Of a stretch of DNA of 64,000 bases, positions 1-7,770 are shown in pieces. The position numbers and the translations under genes were made by a program. Origin of the DNA: Pseudomonas sp. RIT-PI-r. Lineage in GTDB: Bacteria > Pseudomonadota > Gammaproteobacteria > Pseudomonadales > Pseudomonadaceae. Where the stretch lies: positions 310,001 through 374,000 of the forward strand of contig NZ_LIGE01000025.1 in assembly GCF_001297015.1 (NCBI RefSeq), written 5' to 3'. The notes beneath the pieces were generated by a model, which saw nothing but the letters and a program-made list of their open reading frames with translations, was not told the DNA's origin and searched no databases. How positions within the stretch are numbered: position 1 is the stretch's first letter; each line of letters opens with the position of its first letter.

Positions 1-29
1 AGGAACCCGGACAATTCCTGATATGTTTA

Positions 30-797
30 CTATGGTGTCGGGGTGTCACTTCGTATTATTAACTCAAAGCTAAACTCGGTCGAACAACAGTCACATTTGA
101 ATTTATAACCGTCTTCGATTTTGCTGAAAGGCACAGCGATCTGCTTTGTGCAAACGTGACAAGACAGCGCCTTGTAATCTAAGCTGAACTCACTGCGTCC
201 GACCTCATTAATTATCGCGTACTCACAGCCGCAGTTGTCATTTTGGCAAACTATTGAATCATTGGTTTCTATGTAATGATCTGTAAAAATAATATTTTCC
301 CCGCATGCCTTGCAACAAAATGTTTTGTAATCAATCTTGTAGATTATTAAATTTCCAACCATCAACCTTGCAAGACTATCAAGGAGTTCGATTATTTTAG
401 TTTTGCTGATAGTGTAATTCCTCACTTTTGCAGGCATTGGCAGATGCAAATAACTTCCCAGTGTGTTGTATGTCTTGTTTAGCTCGCTGTATTTTATATT
501 ATTATAATGTATATCCATGCTTTCACCGGACGGGCTTGTTAACAATAGATGCATATCCATGTCGGCATATTTGTCGAATTTTCCATGTAATCGAACGGCC
601 TTGTTTGGCTGCCATGTGTTGATAACACTTTTTGGCAATTCATCAATTTCATGCAGCAATCTCTCGTACACATGAGCTTCGATTAAAAAGCGTAATTCTA
701 AGCAAGCATATCGCAATGACTGAGTGTCTCCTTTCTCGACTAGCGCCTTCGCATTATCAAAATGATATGTCTTGTTGTACTTTTGCAAACTCTCCAT
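30..797 (-). CDS. Unknown protein with two C-terminal zinc ribbons
   Basis: I do not recognise this 255-residue protein. The N-terminal 150 residues are helical-looking and lack a known motif. The C-terminal third carries two cysteine clusters of zinc-ribbon type: Cys162/Cys165 with Cys184/Cys189, and Cys213/Cys216 with Cys235/Cys238. There is no signal peptide or membrane segment, so it is probably cytoplasmic. The ATG at 797 follows a GAGGAA ribosome site at good spacing. The gene is visibly AT-rich with codon use unlike most of the window, which suggests horizontal acquisition. Two zinc ribbons are compatible with nucleic-acid or protein binding, but no function is claimed. Confidence 0.7.
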   Translation of the reverse strand: MESLQKYNKTYHFDNAKALVEKGDTQSLRYACLELRFLIEAHVYERLLHEIDELPKSVINTWQPNKAVRLHGKFDKYADMDMHLLLTSPSGESMDIHYNNIKYSELNKTYNTLGSYLHLPMPAKVRNYTISKTKIIELLDSLARLMVGNLIIYKIDYKTFCCKACGENIIFTDHYIETNDSIVCQNDNCGCEYAIINEVGRSEFSLDYKALSCHVCTKQIAVPFSKIEDGYKFKCDCCSTEFSFELIIRSDTPTP

Positions 798-1011
798 TGG
801 AATTCCTCTGTAATTTATTTTCTGAAGCTTATTCTGATAAAAATAATTTCTTTGATTCCGCCGTAAAGCTTTTCATGCTGCCTGCCAAGTCTCCAATTTC
901 CTACTGATCTTAAGTATTCAGCTTAGCGCAAATTAATCCCGACCTTGCGTAATTGCTTCTTATCATGAGTTTTTACTAGTTATTTGAACGAATCTAGATT
1001 CCGAAATACGT

Positions 1012-1028
1012 ATGTCCGCTTTTGGCTG
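1012..1028. repeat. Copy 1 of a short direct repeat
   Basis: The 17-base word AYGTCCGCTTYTGGCYG occurs here and again at 2191-2207, with three pyrimidine differences between the copies. The two copies bracket the unknown gene at 1138-2130, and the second lies directly before the broken secretin. It may be a dispersed extragenic repeat. It is too short to call an insertion-sequence end. Confidence 0.35.
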
Positions 1029-1082
1029 AACGCAGTCACCCACAAGCACCGACACTCCCGCTCAAACCTCCCCACCAAAAAA

Positions 1083-1128
1083 TGGGGACGGATTTATCAT
1101 AGAAAAGATAAATTCGTCCCAGTTTTTT
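1083..1128. terminator. Bidirectional hairpin terminator
   Basis: The arms at 1084-1098 and 1107-1120 (GGGACGGATTTATC and its complement, with one G:T pair) form a long stem with an 8-base loop. There is a run of six T on the plus strand at 1123-1128, and on the minus strand a T run follows the other arm. It can end the minus-strand gene whose stop is at 1138. The rest of the 798-1137 gap is AT-rich and I see nothing else in it except the short repeat at 1012. Similar ATGGGGACGGATTT hairpins occur as dispersed repeats in pseudomonads, from memory. Confidence 0.6.
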
Positions 1129-1137
1129 GACTCTACT

Positions 1138-2130
1138 TCAGAGTGAATTGCTTCGAGTCAGACCGAGACTCAACCCCTTCGGAAGATTTTCAATCGCGAT
1201 AAGTGCTAAGTTATCGGTGATGATCCGATCATCATTCAGTAAAACAAACGACGGTGCCCACAGAAGGGTTTCTTTATCGAATTCATAGACCATTTGCCGA
1301 CTTATCTTTCCTTGAGATTTCAGCCCGGAAATTAACCGCGCGGCTTGAGCCGCCGCCCCGGCCAATGCATCCATGGCCTCATGAAGCTTTTTCTCATCCC
1401 TACCTCTGAATAAAAATGAGACCTGGCAGCCGTCTTGATGTGAATGAAAGTCGAGTATAGGGTTACGTCTATCGGACATTCGACTAAGCAGTTTCCGAAA
1501 CCAGGCATGTATTCCTGCATAGGAAGCTTTTCCCGCCTCAGTAGCTATCGCAGTAACGAATGGGCTCCAAACTAGGAGTACATAGGGAAGGCCAATCCTG
1601 ATGAGCTCTTGCAATGAGTCTGCTGCATTGTGCGACAGCTCGGAACGCTCGACTCTAACGGGCGAGTCATTCGTAACCTGATCCAACCAATGTTCATCTA
1701 CCTCCCTTGCATCCGTCGCGATCTCGATCCACACATCTTCCAAAAGACTTGGAAGCTGTTTAGGAGGCGAAACGGAAAAGCCAACATCTATCCCCAAACC
1801 ACGAAAACTCAAAACGTCTCCTCCTGAGTAATAGCCCAGGACTGCGGCGACAAACTTTCGACCGTCGGGACTTTCGAATGATGCACTTTCCAGCAGTTTT
1901 CCCTTTGGGCGTCCGGGATCGTGATTCTCAAGAAGTGTGAACGGATTGCAGTTTATCTTCGTAACTAATCTGTCCGGGTCGACAGCGACCAGCAGTTGGC
2001 CATCTGAGCCGCGCGCGTCCGTCCAGATCACCGCGCGCACAATTTCGCCAAATTTTCCCGCCTGGTGTCGACGCTCAGCCTCTTCCGCCCATTTGATGGC
2101 GGCAGGCGTTTCTTCAAAAAAATCAGACAT
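1138..2130 (-). CDS. Unknown cytoplasmic protein
   Basis: A 330-residue protein that I cannot assign to a family. It has no signal peptide, and a short hydrophobic stretch near residues 175-195 is too weak to call a membrane anchor. An alanine-rich helix lies near residues 245-265. The ATG at 2130 is preceded by AAGGAATCC, an acceptable ribosome site. It stands alone between a bidirectional hairpin (1083-1128) and the broken secretin on the other strand, and short direct repeats flank it. This setting is typical of accessory single-gene insertions. No function can be given. Confidence 0.65.
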   Translation of the reverse strand: MSDFFEETPAAIKWAEEAERRHQAGKFGEIVRAVIWTDARGSDGQLLVAVDPDRLVTKINCNPFTLLENHDPGRPKGKLLESASFESPDGRKFVAAVLGYYSGGDVLSFRGLGIDVGFSVSPPKQLPSLLEDVWIEIATDAREVDEHWLDQVTNDSPVRVERSELSHNAADSLQELIRIGLPYVLLVWSPFVTAIATEAGKASYAGIHAWFRKLLSRMSDRRNPILDFHSHQDGCQVSFLFRGRDEKKLHEAMDALAGAAAQAARLISGLKSQGKISRQMVYEFDKETLLWAPSFVLLNDDRIITDNLALIAIENLPKGLSLGLTRSNSL

Positions 2131-2190
2131 GGATTCCTTACCTTCCGAAGCAACGTGTCAAAAGAACAAGATAGACCCAACCCTTAGCAT

Positions 2191-2207
2191 ACGTCCGCTT
2201 CTGGCCG
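2191..2207. repeat. Copy 2 of a short direct repeat
   Basis: This is the second copy of the AYGTCCGCTTYTGGCYG word seen at 1012-1028. Secretin homology begins just after it, so it may mark the breakpoint at which the 5' part of that gene was lost. Confidence 0.35.
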
Positions 2208-2224
2208 GAACGGACGGTCAAGAG

Positions 2225-2759
2225 CGGCGGCTATCCGCGCCGTCACTGGTGGTGATGAACAACCAGCAAGCGCAAATTCAGGTCGTGACAATATTCCCAT
2301 CAGCCAGACGACCGTTAATACAAGCGGTTCCGATACGACCCTGAGCAGCGTGGAGTATGTGCAGACGGGGTGATCCTTGATGTGGTTCCGCGAATCAATC
2401 CGGGTGGTCTGGTGTACATGGACATCCAGCAACAGGTCAGTGACGCCGATACGAGTAACGTCACCACCACTCAACCCAATCCGCGCATCTCGACCCGTTC
2501 GGTCTCTACGCAAATCGCTGCGCAGAGCGGGCAGACGGTGCTACTCGGCGGATTGGTCAAGCAGGACAATGCGGAGTCCACCTCCAGCGTGCCGGGCCTG
2601 TCGAGAATTCCTGGCCTGAAATGGCTGTTCGGCAATACGTCAAAGTCGCGCGATAGAACCGAGCTGATCCTCTTGATCACTCCTCGGGTAGTGACCAATG
2701 CCAATTAGGCGCGGCGGGTGACCGACGAGTATCGCCAGCAAATGCAGCTGCTCAAATAG
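2225..2759 (+). pseudogene. Broken C-terminal part of a type II secretion secretin (GspD-like)
   Basis: The translated remains match the C-terminal secretin domain of GspD/XcpQ outer-membrane channels: LSAPSLVVMNNQQAQIQV, then NIPISQTTVNTSG, then VILDVVPRINPGG, then GQTVLLGGL and TELILLITPRVV. The reading frame changes near 2284 and again near 2370, each consistent with loss of one base. An in-frame TAG at 2706-2708 is followed by a further 16 sense codons (ARRVTDEYRQQMQLLK) before a second TAG at 2757-2759. The 5' half of the gene (N0-N3 domains) is absent and no other gsp gene is adjacent. With three lesions plus truncation it cannot make a secretin. From 2760 to 2976 I see nothing. Confidence 0.85.
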
Positions 2760-2976
2760 CAGCTCGCATGGTGTATGCGCGCACGAAATAGGTTCTGACT
2801 CGACTCCGAATAAATCGCATCGCGATTACCATTTTGCCCGCGTCTAACCAATACGGTCGATGCGGACGCACTGATATCGGCCAAGCGCGGTAATCTACGA
2901 TCTATAAAAGTGTGAATTAACAGATAGCGGATTTAGAGGGCTTTTGGGTGATTACTCCAGTTAGACGGCTCTAATC

Positions 2977-3282
2977 TTACAATCCTTGGCCAGGCCTTGT
3001 TTTATTAGGTAATCGGGGAGGGGGATTTGGAGCCCTCCACGTGAAGAAAAGCATTAGAGTTGCACCTAATGCGAAGGGCAATCCCACGCATAGCGAAACT
3101 TTGTAGGCCAGCAAGACGCCTGCGGCGCCACCAACAAAAGCAGCTAAAACAAGATAACCGGTGTCAGCCACTCTCTTTTCAGGGCGAATAAAAAATTTTA
3201 GTAACCGATTCATTCCTAGTTTCTCTATGAAAGGCATTTGTGCTTTGCCGTGGTCGCTGTCATAAGACCTAGGCCTCATCAA
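2977..3282 (-). CDS. Small two-helix membrane protein, unknown
   Basis: A protein of up to 101 residues with two hydrophobic segments, at about residues 42-60 and 64-82, separated by a short turn. It has a basic N-terminus and a proline-rich tail. The start is uncertain. The ATG pair at 3282/3279 has no clear ribosome site, and internal ATGs at 3237 and 3213 (MNRLLKFFIRPEKR) are possible. No family is recognised. It is probably an inner-membrane protein, and nothing adjacent suggests a role. Confidence 0.45.
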   Translation of the reverse strand: MMRPRSYDSDHGKAQMPFIEKLGMNRLLKFFIRPEKRVADTGYLVLAAFVGGAAGVLLAYKVSLCVGLPFALGATLMLFFTWRAPNPPPRLPNKTRPGQGL

Positions 3283-3538
3283 TCGTTGTCATGCGAGAAG
3301 TTGAACCCACCCAAGCCCCTGGCAATGATCAGCGTGGCACCAAAATGGTCGTAAAACATACCAATTACGTCGTGACGAAACGGCCCGGACGTCATAATTC
3401 GCAAGATAATTTCAATCAATCCTTCTCTAATCATCATTCCAGCGCGCTGTTTACATCATCAAAAAGCTGGAATAGAAGGATAGCGAAACCCAAGTGACAT
3501 TTTCTCCCGAAGACGCCTGCTCAAGCCTGCTTTATTAG

Positions 3539-3717
3539 AAGGTTTTCTTAAATGAGTCGCACTGGGAGGAATATTCTTTTGCAGCGGTATCTGAATCTTT
3601 ACTCAATCACTATAGGAGTTGTCCGACCGCGTGGGTCTATCATCGACTCATCCGGGCGGTGGAGGATGCAGAGGTTTTCAAAGAATACCGGCGCGTCTAT
3701 CCGCGACTGTTAGAGGG
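3539..3717 (+). pseudogene. Possible decayed gene fragment
   Basis: The frame starting at 3539 is open, has protein-like composition and reads WEEYSFAAVSESLLNHYRSC, PTAWVYHRLIRAVEDAEVF and KEYRRVYPRLLEGKK. It begins directly after a stop codon, has no ATG, GTG or TTG start with a ribosome site, and then runs into the terminator at 3719. It therefore looks like the 3' piece of a lost gene. I do not recognise the family. Together with the terminator this accounts for what is visible in the gap 3283-3790. The stretch 3283-3538 shows nothing convincing. Confidence 0.3.
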
Positions 3718-3718
3718 C

Positions 3719-3756
3719 AAAAAAAATCCCGGCAGCATTTCTGCTCCGGGATTTTT
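3719..3756 (-). terminator. Rho-independent terminator of the CitMHS operon
   Basis: The arms AAAAATCCCGG (3722-3732) and CCGGGATTTTT (3746-3756) enclose a further AGCA/TGCT pairing, followed on the minus strand by a long T run. It sits 35 bases beyond the stop of the minus-strand transporter gene at 3791, so it should end that operon. It is symmetric enough to work in both directions. Confidence 0.85.
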
Positions 3757-3790
3757 CGTCAGGCTTTATCGACTTGAACAGTTAGCGCCC

Positions 3791-5125
3791 TCAAACGCTC
3801 GCTGCCAAAGGGAACAAACCTAGCACCAAACAGGCGATCAAGATCAAGAAGCTCAGCGCAAACGCCCACTTCATGGTGTATTTCTGATGATCACTGAACT
3901 CTACACCGGCCAAACCGCAGAGCAGGTAGGTAGAGGCTACAAGTGGACTCAGCAGGTGGACAGGTTGGCCGACCAACGATGCACGCCCAATTTCCGCATG
4001 AGTAATCCCATAGACTTCAGCGGCTTTCGCCAGCACTGGCAGCACACCGTAGTAGAACGCGTCGTTGGACATGAAGAACGTGCCCGGAATACTCGCCAGC
4101 GCGGTGATCGGTGCCATGTAGGGCCCCCAGGTCTCAGGCAACATTGCGAGAAAGCTGGCCGACATCGCGTTGACCATACCTGTGCCGGAGAGAATACCCG
4201 CCAGAATGCCGGCGGCCAGGAAGATCGCAATCTGATTCAGAGCGGTTGGGGCGTGCGCAGAAATACGACGACGTTGATCGTTCATGTGTGGATAGTTGAT
4301 CACCAACGCGATGGAGAAAGCGACCATGAATAGAATGGAGAGGGGGAGAATCTCCACGACTAGGCCGGCCATCAGAGCGATGGTGAGACCTGCGTTTAGC
4401 CAAAACAGCTTTGGACGACGCAATTCGGCATTTTCGTCAGACATTGAAGGCAAGCCTTCGTCAGCGTCGTCATCAAATACTGTTGCAGCTGCACCCACGG
4501 AAAGACGCAGGGTTCCAAGGCGTGCACGTTCACGAATACCGATAAAATAAGCCAGGCCCAGAACACCCAGGAAGCCTACGACCATTACCGGAATAAGTGG
4601 AATGAACAGCTCTGCTGTATCGACCTGCAAAGAGGCGGCAGCACGAGCGAGTGGGCCGCCCCATGGCAGAAGGTTAGTCACACTGGCTGCGAGAATCACT
4701 ACGCACGTTAGCGATAGCGGTTCGAGTCTCAATCGTTTGAACAGTGGCAGCATTGCGGTGACAGTGATCATGTAGGTCGTTGAGCCGTCGCCGTCCAGCG
4801 ACACCATGCCTGCCAGCAACGCGGCATAGACAACGGCCTTCATTGGGTCGCCGTTGATCAACTTGATGAACTTGCGAATGATCGGATCGAACAGGCCGGT
4901 ATCGAACATTACGCCAAAGTAGAGGATCGCGAACATCACCATGACCGCGGTCGGAGCTACCTTTTTCAGGCCGTCGATCATCATGTCGCCCATGTCGGGG
5001 CCAAATCCAGCCATGAGGGCGAATACGATCGGAACAGTTGTCATCGCTACCAACGGTGACAACCGCTTGGTCATGATCAGTGCCATGAAGGTCACGATCA
5101 TGCCGTAGCCGAGTATTGAGAGCAT
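3791..5125 (-). CDS. CitMHS-family citrate/carboxylate:proton symporter
   Basis: Secondary transporter of the CitMHS family (CitM/CitN type), which moves citrate, often as a metal complex, or related carboxylates with protons across the inner membrane. The translation has about a dozen hydrophobic helices and the family signatures ILYFGVMFDTGLFDPIIRK and LDGDGSTTYMIT near the N-terminus. A hydrophilic loop lies at about residues 205-240. A GTG at 5134 is also open, but AAGGTG sits six bases before the ATG at 5125, so I choose that start (444 aa). It is the last gene of a probable operon (racemase relative, otnI, phaB-like, this gene). In an acid-sugar island it may import the pathway substrate; citrate itself is not proven. 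Confidence 0.88.
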   Translation of the reverse strand: MLSILGYGMIVTFMALIMTKRLSPLVAMTTVPIVFALMAGFGPDMGDMMIDGLKKVAPTAVMVMFAILYFGVMFDTGLFDPIIRKFIKLINGDPMKAVVYAALLAGMVSLDGDGSTTYMITVTAMLPLFKRLRLEPLSLTCVVILAASVTNLLPWGGPLARAAASLQVDTAELFIPLIPVMVVGFLGVLGLAYFIGIRERARLGTLRLSVGAAATVFDDDADEGLPSMSDENAELRRPKLFWLNAGLTIALMAGLVVEILPLSILFMVAFSIALVINYPHMNDQRRRISAHAPTALNQIAIFLAAGILAGILSGTGMVNAMSASFLAMLPETWGPYMAPITALASIPGTFFMSNDAFYYGVLPVLAKAAEVYGITHAEIGRASLVGQPVHLLSPLVASTYLLCGLAGVEFSDHQKYTMKWAFALSFLILIACLVLGLFPLAASV

Positions 5126-5140
5126 TTGTATCACCTTGAC

Positions 5141-5153
5141 GTAAAGTACAATT
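5141..5153 (-). promoter_or_regulatory. Candidate operator half-site (ATTGTACTTTACG)
   Basis: On the minus strand this reads ATTGTACTTTACG, just upstream of the CitMHS start. Related ATTGTACT words occur at 6095-6103 (minus strand, upstream of the phaB-like gene) and at 9405-9411 upstream of the leuB-like gene. FadR-type GntR proteins often bind GTnnAC-type sites, so one of the two local GntR regulators could act here. This is inference from shared words only. Confidence 0.3.
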
Positions 5154-5190
5154 ATTTTTATGGGATCTGCGCAATAAGCGCATCAAGGTT

Positions 5191-5220
5191 CCCGCTGTAT
5201 TTTTGGTCTGATCCAGCGGG
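5191..5220 (-). other. Intercistronic hairpin
   Basis: CCCGCTG (5191-5197) and CAGCGGG (5214-5220) are perfectly complementary and separated by 16 bases. They lie between the stop of the phaB-like gene (5245) and the CitMHS start. No T run follows, so it is more likely an mRNA-stabilising or partial-attenuation structure than a full terminator. Confidence 0.4.
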
Positions 5221-5244
5221 TTGCCGCTGAGTCTCACACGAGGA

Positions 5245-5988
5245 TCAACTCATGTGAAGTCCACCATTGAGTGAGAAGTCAGCACCGTTGGCATAACCAG
5301 CCTCATCTGAGGCAAGCCAGGCACACACCGCCGCGATTTCCTCGGGAGTTCCTAGGCGTCGGGTTGGAATGTCCTGAATGATGCGATCCATCACATCGGC
5401 CGTTGTGACGGACTTGAGCTTGGCAGTGGCGATATAGCCAGGAGACACCGTATTGACTGTCACTCCACGCGACCCGACTTCTCTTGCCAGTGCGCGGGTG
5501 AAGCCGCGGATAGCAGATTTGGCAGTGGAGTAGTTAACCTGACCTACCTGGCCCAATTGAGCATTCACGGAGGAAATGTTGATGACCCGACCCCAGCCTC
5601 GCTCCGCCATGCCATCGATAACCTGTTTGGTTACATTGAACAGCGAGTTGAGGTTGGTATCGATCACGGTGGTCCAATCGTTGGGCTGCATGTCCTGAAA
5701 TACAACGTTGCGAGCCGTACCTGCGTTATTGATCAGAACATCGACAGGGCCGACATTTTTTTTGATCTGATCAAAAGCCTTTTGACAGGAGTCCCAGTCA
5801 GCGACGCTGCCTTCAGAGGCAATGAAGCTAAAACCGAGTTCCTTTTGCTGAGCAAGCCAGGTGTCCTTCAAGGGAGAGTTGGGCCCGCATCCTGCGACGA
5901 CGGTGAATCCGTCTCGAGCAAGTCGCTGGCAAACTGCTGTACCGAGGTTTCCCATGCCAGCAGTTACAAATGCGATCTTTTTGGTCAT
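5245..5988 (-). CDS. PhaB-like acetoacetyl-CoA reductase family SDR
   Basis: A classical short-chain dehydrogenase of 247 residues, very close to PhaB/PhbB (NADPH acetoacetyl-CoA reductase). Shared signatures include VVAGCGPNSP, IASEG, VADWDS, DVLINNAG, NVTKQVIDGMAERGWGRVIN and the end GADFSLNGGLHMS. The catalytic Ser-Tyr-Lys set is present in NISSVNAQLGQ and VNYSTAKS. The nucleotide loop is TAGMGNLG instead of the usual TGGMGGIG. The ATG at 5988 follows AGGAG. It lies between otnI and the CitMHS transporter, with no polyhydroxyalkanoate synthase in view. It may therefore reduce or oxidise an intermediate of the local acid pathway rather than make polyester precursors. Confidence 0.82.
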   Translation of the reverse strand: MTKKIAFVTAGMGNLGTAVCQRLARDGFTVVAGCGPNSPLKDTWLAQQKELGFSFIASEGSVADWDSCQKAFDQIKKNVGPVDVLINNAGTARNVVFQDMQPNDWTTVIDTNLNSLFNVTKQVIDGMAERGWGRVINISSVNAQLGQVGQVNYSTAKSAIRGFTRALAREVGSRGVTVNTVSPGYIATAKLKSVTTADVMDRIIQDIPTRRLGTPEEIAAVCAWLASDEAGYANGADFSLNGGLHMS

Positions 5989-6121
5989 GCGTGAACTCCT
6001 GTTGTGTTTTTTGTTGGGAGCATTGCGTGCAACCTTCGAGGGCTACTGAGCCTTAATAAACTCCACTCAAAATTGTTTTGCAAGATTACGCAGTACAATT
6101 TCTCCAAAAAGAAACGATTTC

Positions 6122-6910
6122 TTACCAACGGTCATTCTCGTGGGGATTCGGCGTCATGACTTGCCGCAGGCCATCAAGGCCATCCAATGTCTTGGTGCGA
6201 GGGCGATACTCACAGCCTACCCATCCCTGATAGGTCCGGTCTTCGAGCATTGAGAGCAGTTTTGCAAAATCGATGTTGCCCGTTCCGGGTTCATTCCGTC
6301 CGGGGAAGTCGGCGACTTGAACATGCTTCACGCGCGACCACCATTGATTGAGTTTGCGCAGGCAATCCTCGCCGAGGAGCTCGGTGTGGTAAGTATCAAG
6401 GATCAATCCAAGGGCAGGCAGCGTCTCCAGTAGCTCCTCAGCCAGCTGGAAGGAACTCATCAGGTAGCCAGGGACTTCGTCGGAGCTGATGACTTCAATC
6501 AGCGGCTCGATGCCTTCTCCAGACAAGAACTCAGTCGCATATTTGAGGTTGCGGCGATAAATATTGCTGTCAGCAATGACGCCGGTTTCAACTTGGGATG
6601 CGCCCGACATCAGGTGAATCATCCGGCAATCGAGCGCGTTGGCATATTCAACCGCCAGACTGAGGTCTGATTTCAACGTTTCTCTTGAGCAGCAAATGCC
6701 GATGTTGCCTTTGGTGGAGCCCGGAGGGGCGGCAAATTGCACCATCTGAAGTTGATGCTCAATCAGAAGCGATGCGATGTGCTGCGCCTCATACTCGTAG
6801 GGAGAGGGGAATTCGACGGCTTTAAAACCCGCGCTTGCAGCTGCCGAAAACCGCTGCAGGAAAGGCAATTCCGTAAACTGGAAGCCGATATGTGCATTCA
6901 AGCTTGTCAT
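6122..6910 (-). CDS. otnI: 2-oxo-tetronate isomerase (OtnI, hydroxypyruvate isomerase family)
   Basis: A 262-residue TIM-barrel protein of the hydroxypyruvate isomerase/xylose isomerase-like family. OtnI enzymes convert 2-oxo-tetronate to 3-oxo-tetronate, the substrate of OtnK. Family features seen are FTELPFLQRFSAAASAGFKAVE near the start, the metal-ligand regions IEVISSDEVPGYL, LDTYHTEL, VQVADFPGRNEPGTGNID and VGCEYRP near the end. The ATG at 6910 has AAGGA eight bases upstream. It lies 30 bases after the racemase relative, probably co-transcribed. otnK and otnC are in the same island, which supports OtnI over a glyoxylate-pathway Hyi; the name rests on this context. Confidence 0.8.
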   Translation of the reverse strand: MTSLNAHIGFQFTELPFLQRFSAAASAGFKAVEFPSPYEYEAQHIASLLIEHQLQMVQFAAPPGSTKGNIGICCSRETLKSDLSLAVEYANALDCRMIHLMSGASQVETGVIADSNIYRRNLKYATEFLSGEGIEPLIEVISSDEVPGYLMSSFQLAEELLETLPALGLILDTYHTELLGEDCLRKLNQWWSRVKHVQVADFPGRNEPGTGNIDFAKLLSMLEDRTYQGWVGCEYRPRTKTLDGLDGLRQVMTPNPHENDRW

Positions 6911-6940
6911 GGATGTGTCCTTAATTCTTTGGAATCTGTA

Positions 6941-7600
6941 TCAAGCGTTGAGAAGGTTGCGTAGTTTCAACACCGCGCTGTCGGGCGTTGTCAGCACCGG
7001 CAGGCCGCTTGCCAGACTCGTCTGCTGCGCGGCGCTGGTCATGGAAAACTGCGCGAAGCACAGCAGCTCGCTGCTGGAGGGTGTGCGTGCGGAATCGACG
7101 ATGAGCGCGTCATGCCTGTCGCCATTTCCCTTGCGTAACTCGGTGAGTGCTTCTGGACAAACAGTGGTCTCAAGTTCCAGTTCGAGGCCCTGCTTGCGCG
7201 CAGATGCCTGGAACTCCTCCGTCATCGAGGTAATGGCCGGCTGGAAGGTCGCAAGGATGGTGATTTTTCGAGTGCGCTGTATCGCCTCCTCGATCATGGC
7301 TTCGTTGGGTTTAAGGACCGGGATACTTAAGGACTGCTTGCACAAATCAATGGCGTCCCCGAATGCCGAACACGTAAACAGGATTGCGTCCGCGCCAGAG
7401 TCGGCGGCATACGTCGCGAGTTTCAAGAACCGCTCGTTCAATGCCGGAGTCAGCTCTCCAGCTTCGGCCAAGTCGCTGGAAAGAGAGTCCTCCAGCAAGT
7501 TTGCAAGCCGGGCCTCGGGCCAAAGTCGTGTGAACGCTTCGGTAATGGGGTCGATTGCTACGGGCGTAGCATGGATCAGATAGATACGTGGTGTGTTCAT
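6941..7600 (-). CDS. Asp/Glu racemase superfamily protein lacking the second cysteine
   Basis: A 219-residue protein of the Asp/Glu/hydantoin racemase superfamily (two Rossmann-like lobes). The first catalytic cysteine is present in LFTCSAFG (Cys77). At the place of the second cysteine, usually GCxG, the sequence is CFAQFSM with Gln184, so a two-base racemase mechanism is unlikely. It may act as an isomerase, decarboxylase or lyase. It has ATG at 7600 with AGGAAC upstream and is the first gene of the minus-strand operon running to CitMHS. It is divergent from the GntR gene at 7771, a normal arrangement for a regulated operon. The role in acid-sugar breakdown is not known. Confidence 0.72.
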   Translation of the reverse strand: MNTPRIYLIHATPVAIDPITEAFTRLWPEARLANLLEDSLSSDLAEAGELTPALNERFLKLATYAADSGADAILFTCSAFGDAIDLCKQSLSIPVLKPNEAMIEEAIQRTRKITILATFQPAITSMTEEFQASARKQGLELELETTVCPEALTELRKGNGDRHDALIVDSARTPSSSELLCFAQFSMTSAAQQTSLASGLPVLTTPDSAVLKLRNLLNA

Positions 7601-7770
7601 GTCGTTCCTGAATTGTTGATTACGCTATTGAATAGGCGGCTGACTCATGAAGTATCGTCAGCGTGTTGATGTTCATCAGGTGTGTTATTTTTCTTTAAAG
7701 CTTGGGTGCGGCGTACTGGCTCACTACTAGACCGCGCATTGATGTCATCCTCCTCTGATTACCGGTTTTC
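7601..7770. promoter_or_regulatory. Divergent promoter region, racemase operon and gntR
   Basis: This 170-base space separates two divergent genes and must hold both promoters. It contains an AT-rich run near 7683-7700 (TTATTTTTCTTTAAAG). I could not pick a convincing -35/-10 pair or palindrome, and the TGCAAT word found at other promoters of the island is absent. Confidence 0.4.

Noticed and set aside
3291..3497. 68-residue ORF
   Set aside because: Low-complexity, polar composition, no ribosome site, and no support from neighbours.
5245..5988. Polyhydroxyalkanoate synthesis operon
   Set aside because: The PhaB-like protein is clear, but no phaA, phaC or phasin gene is nearby, so a polyester role is not supported.
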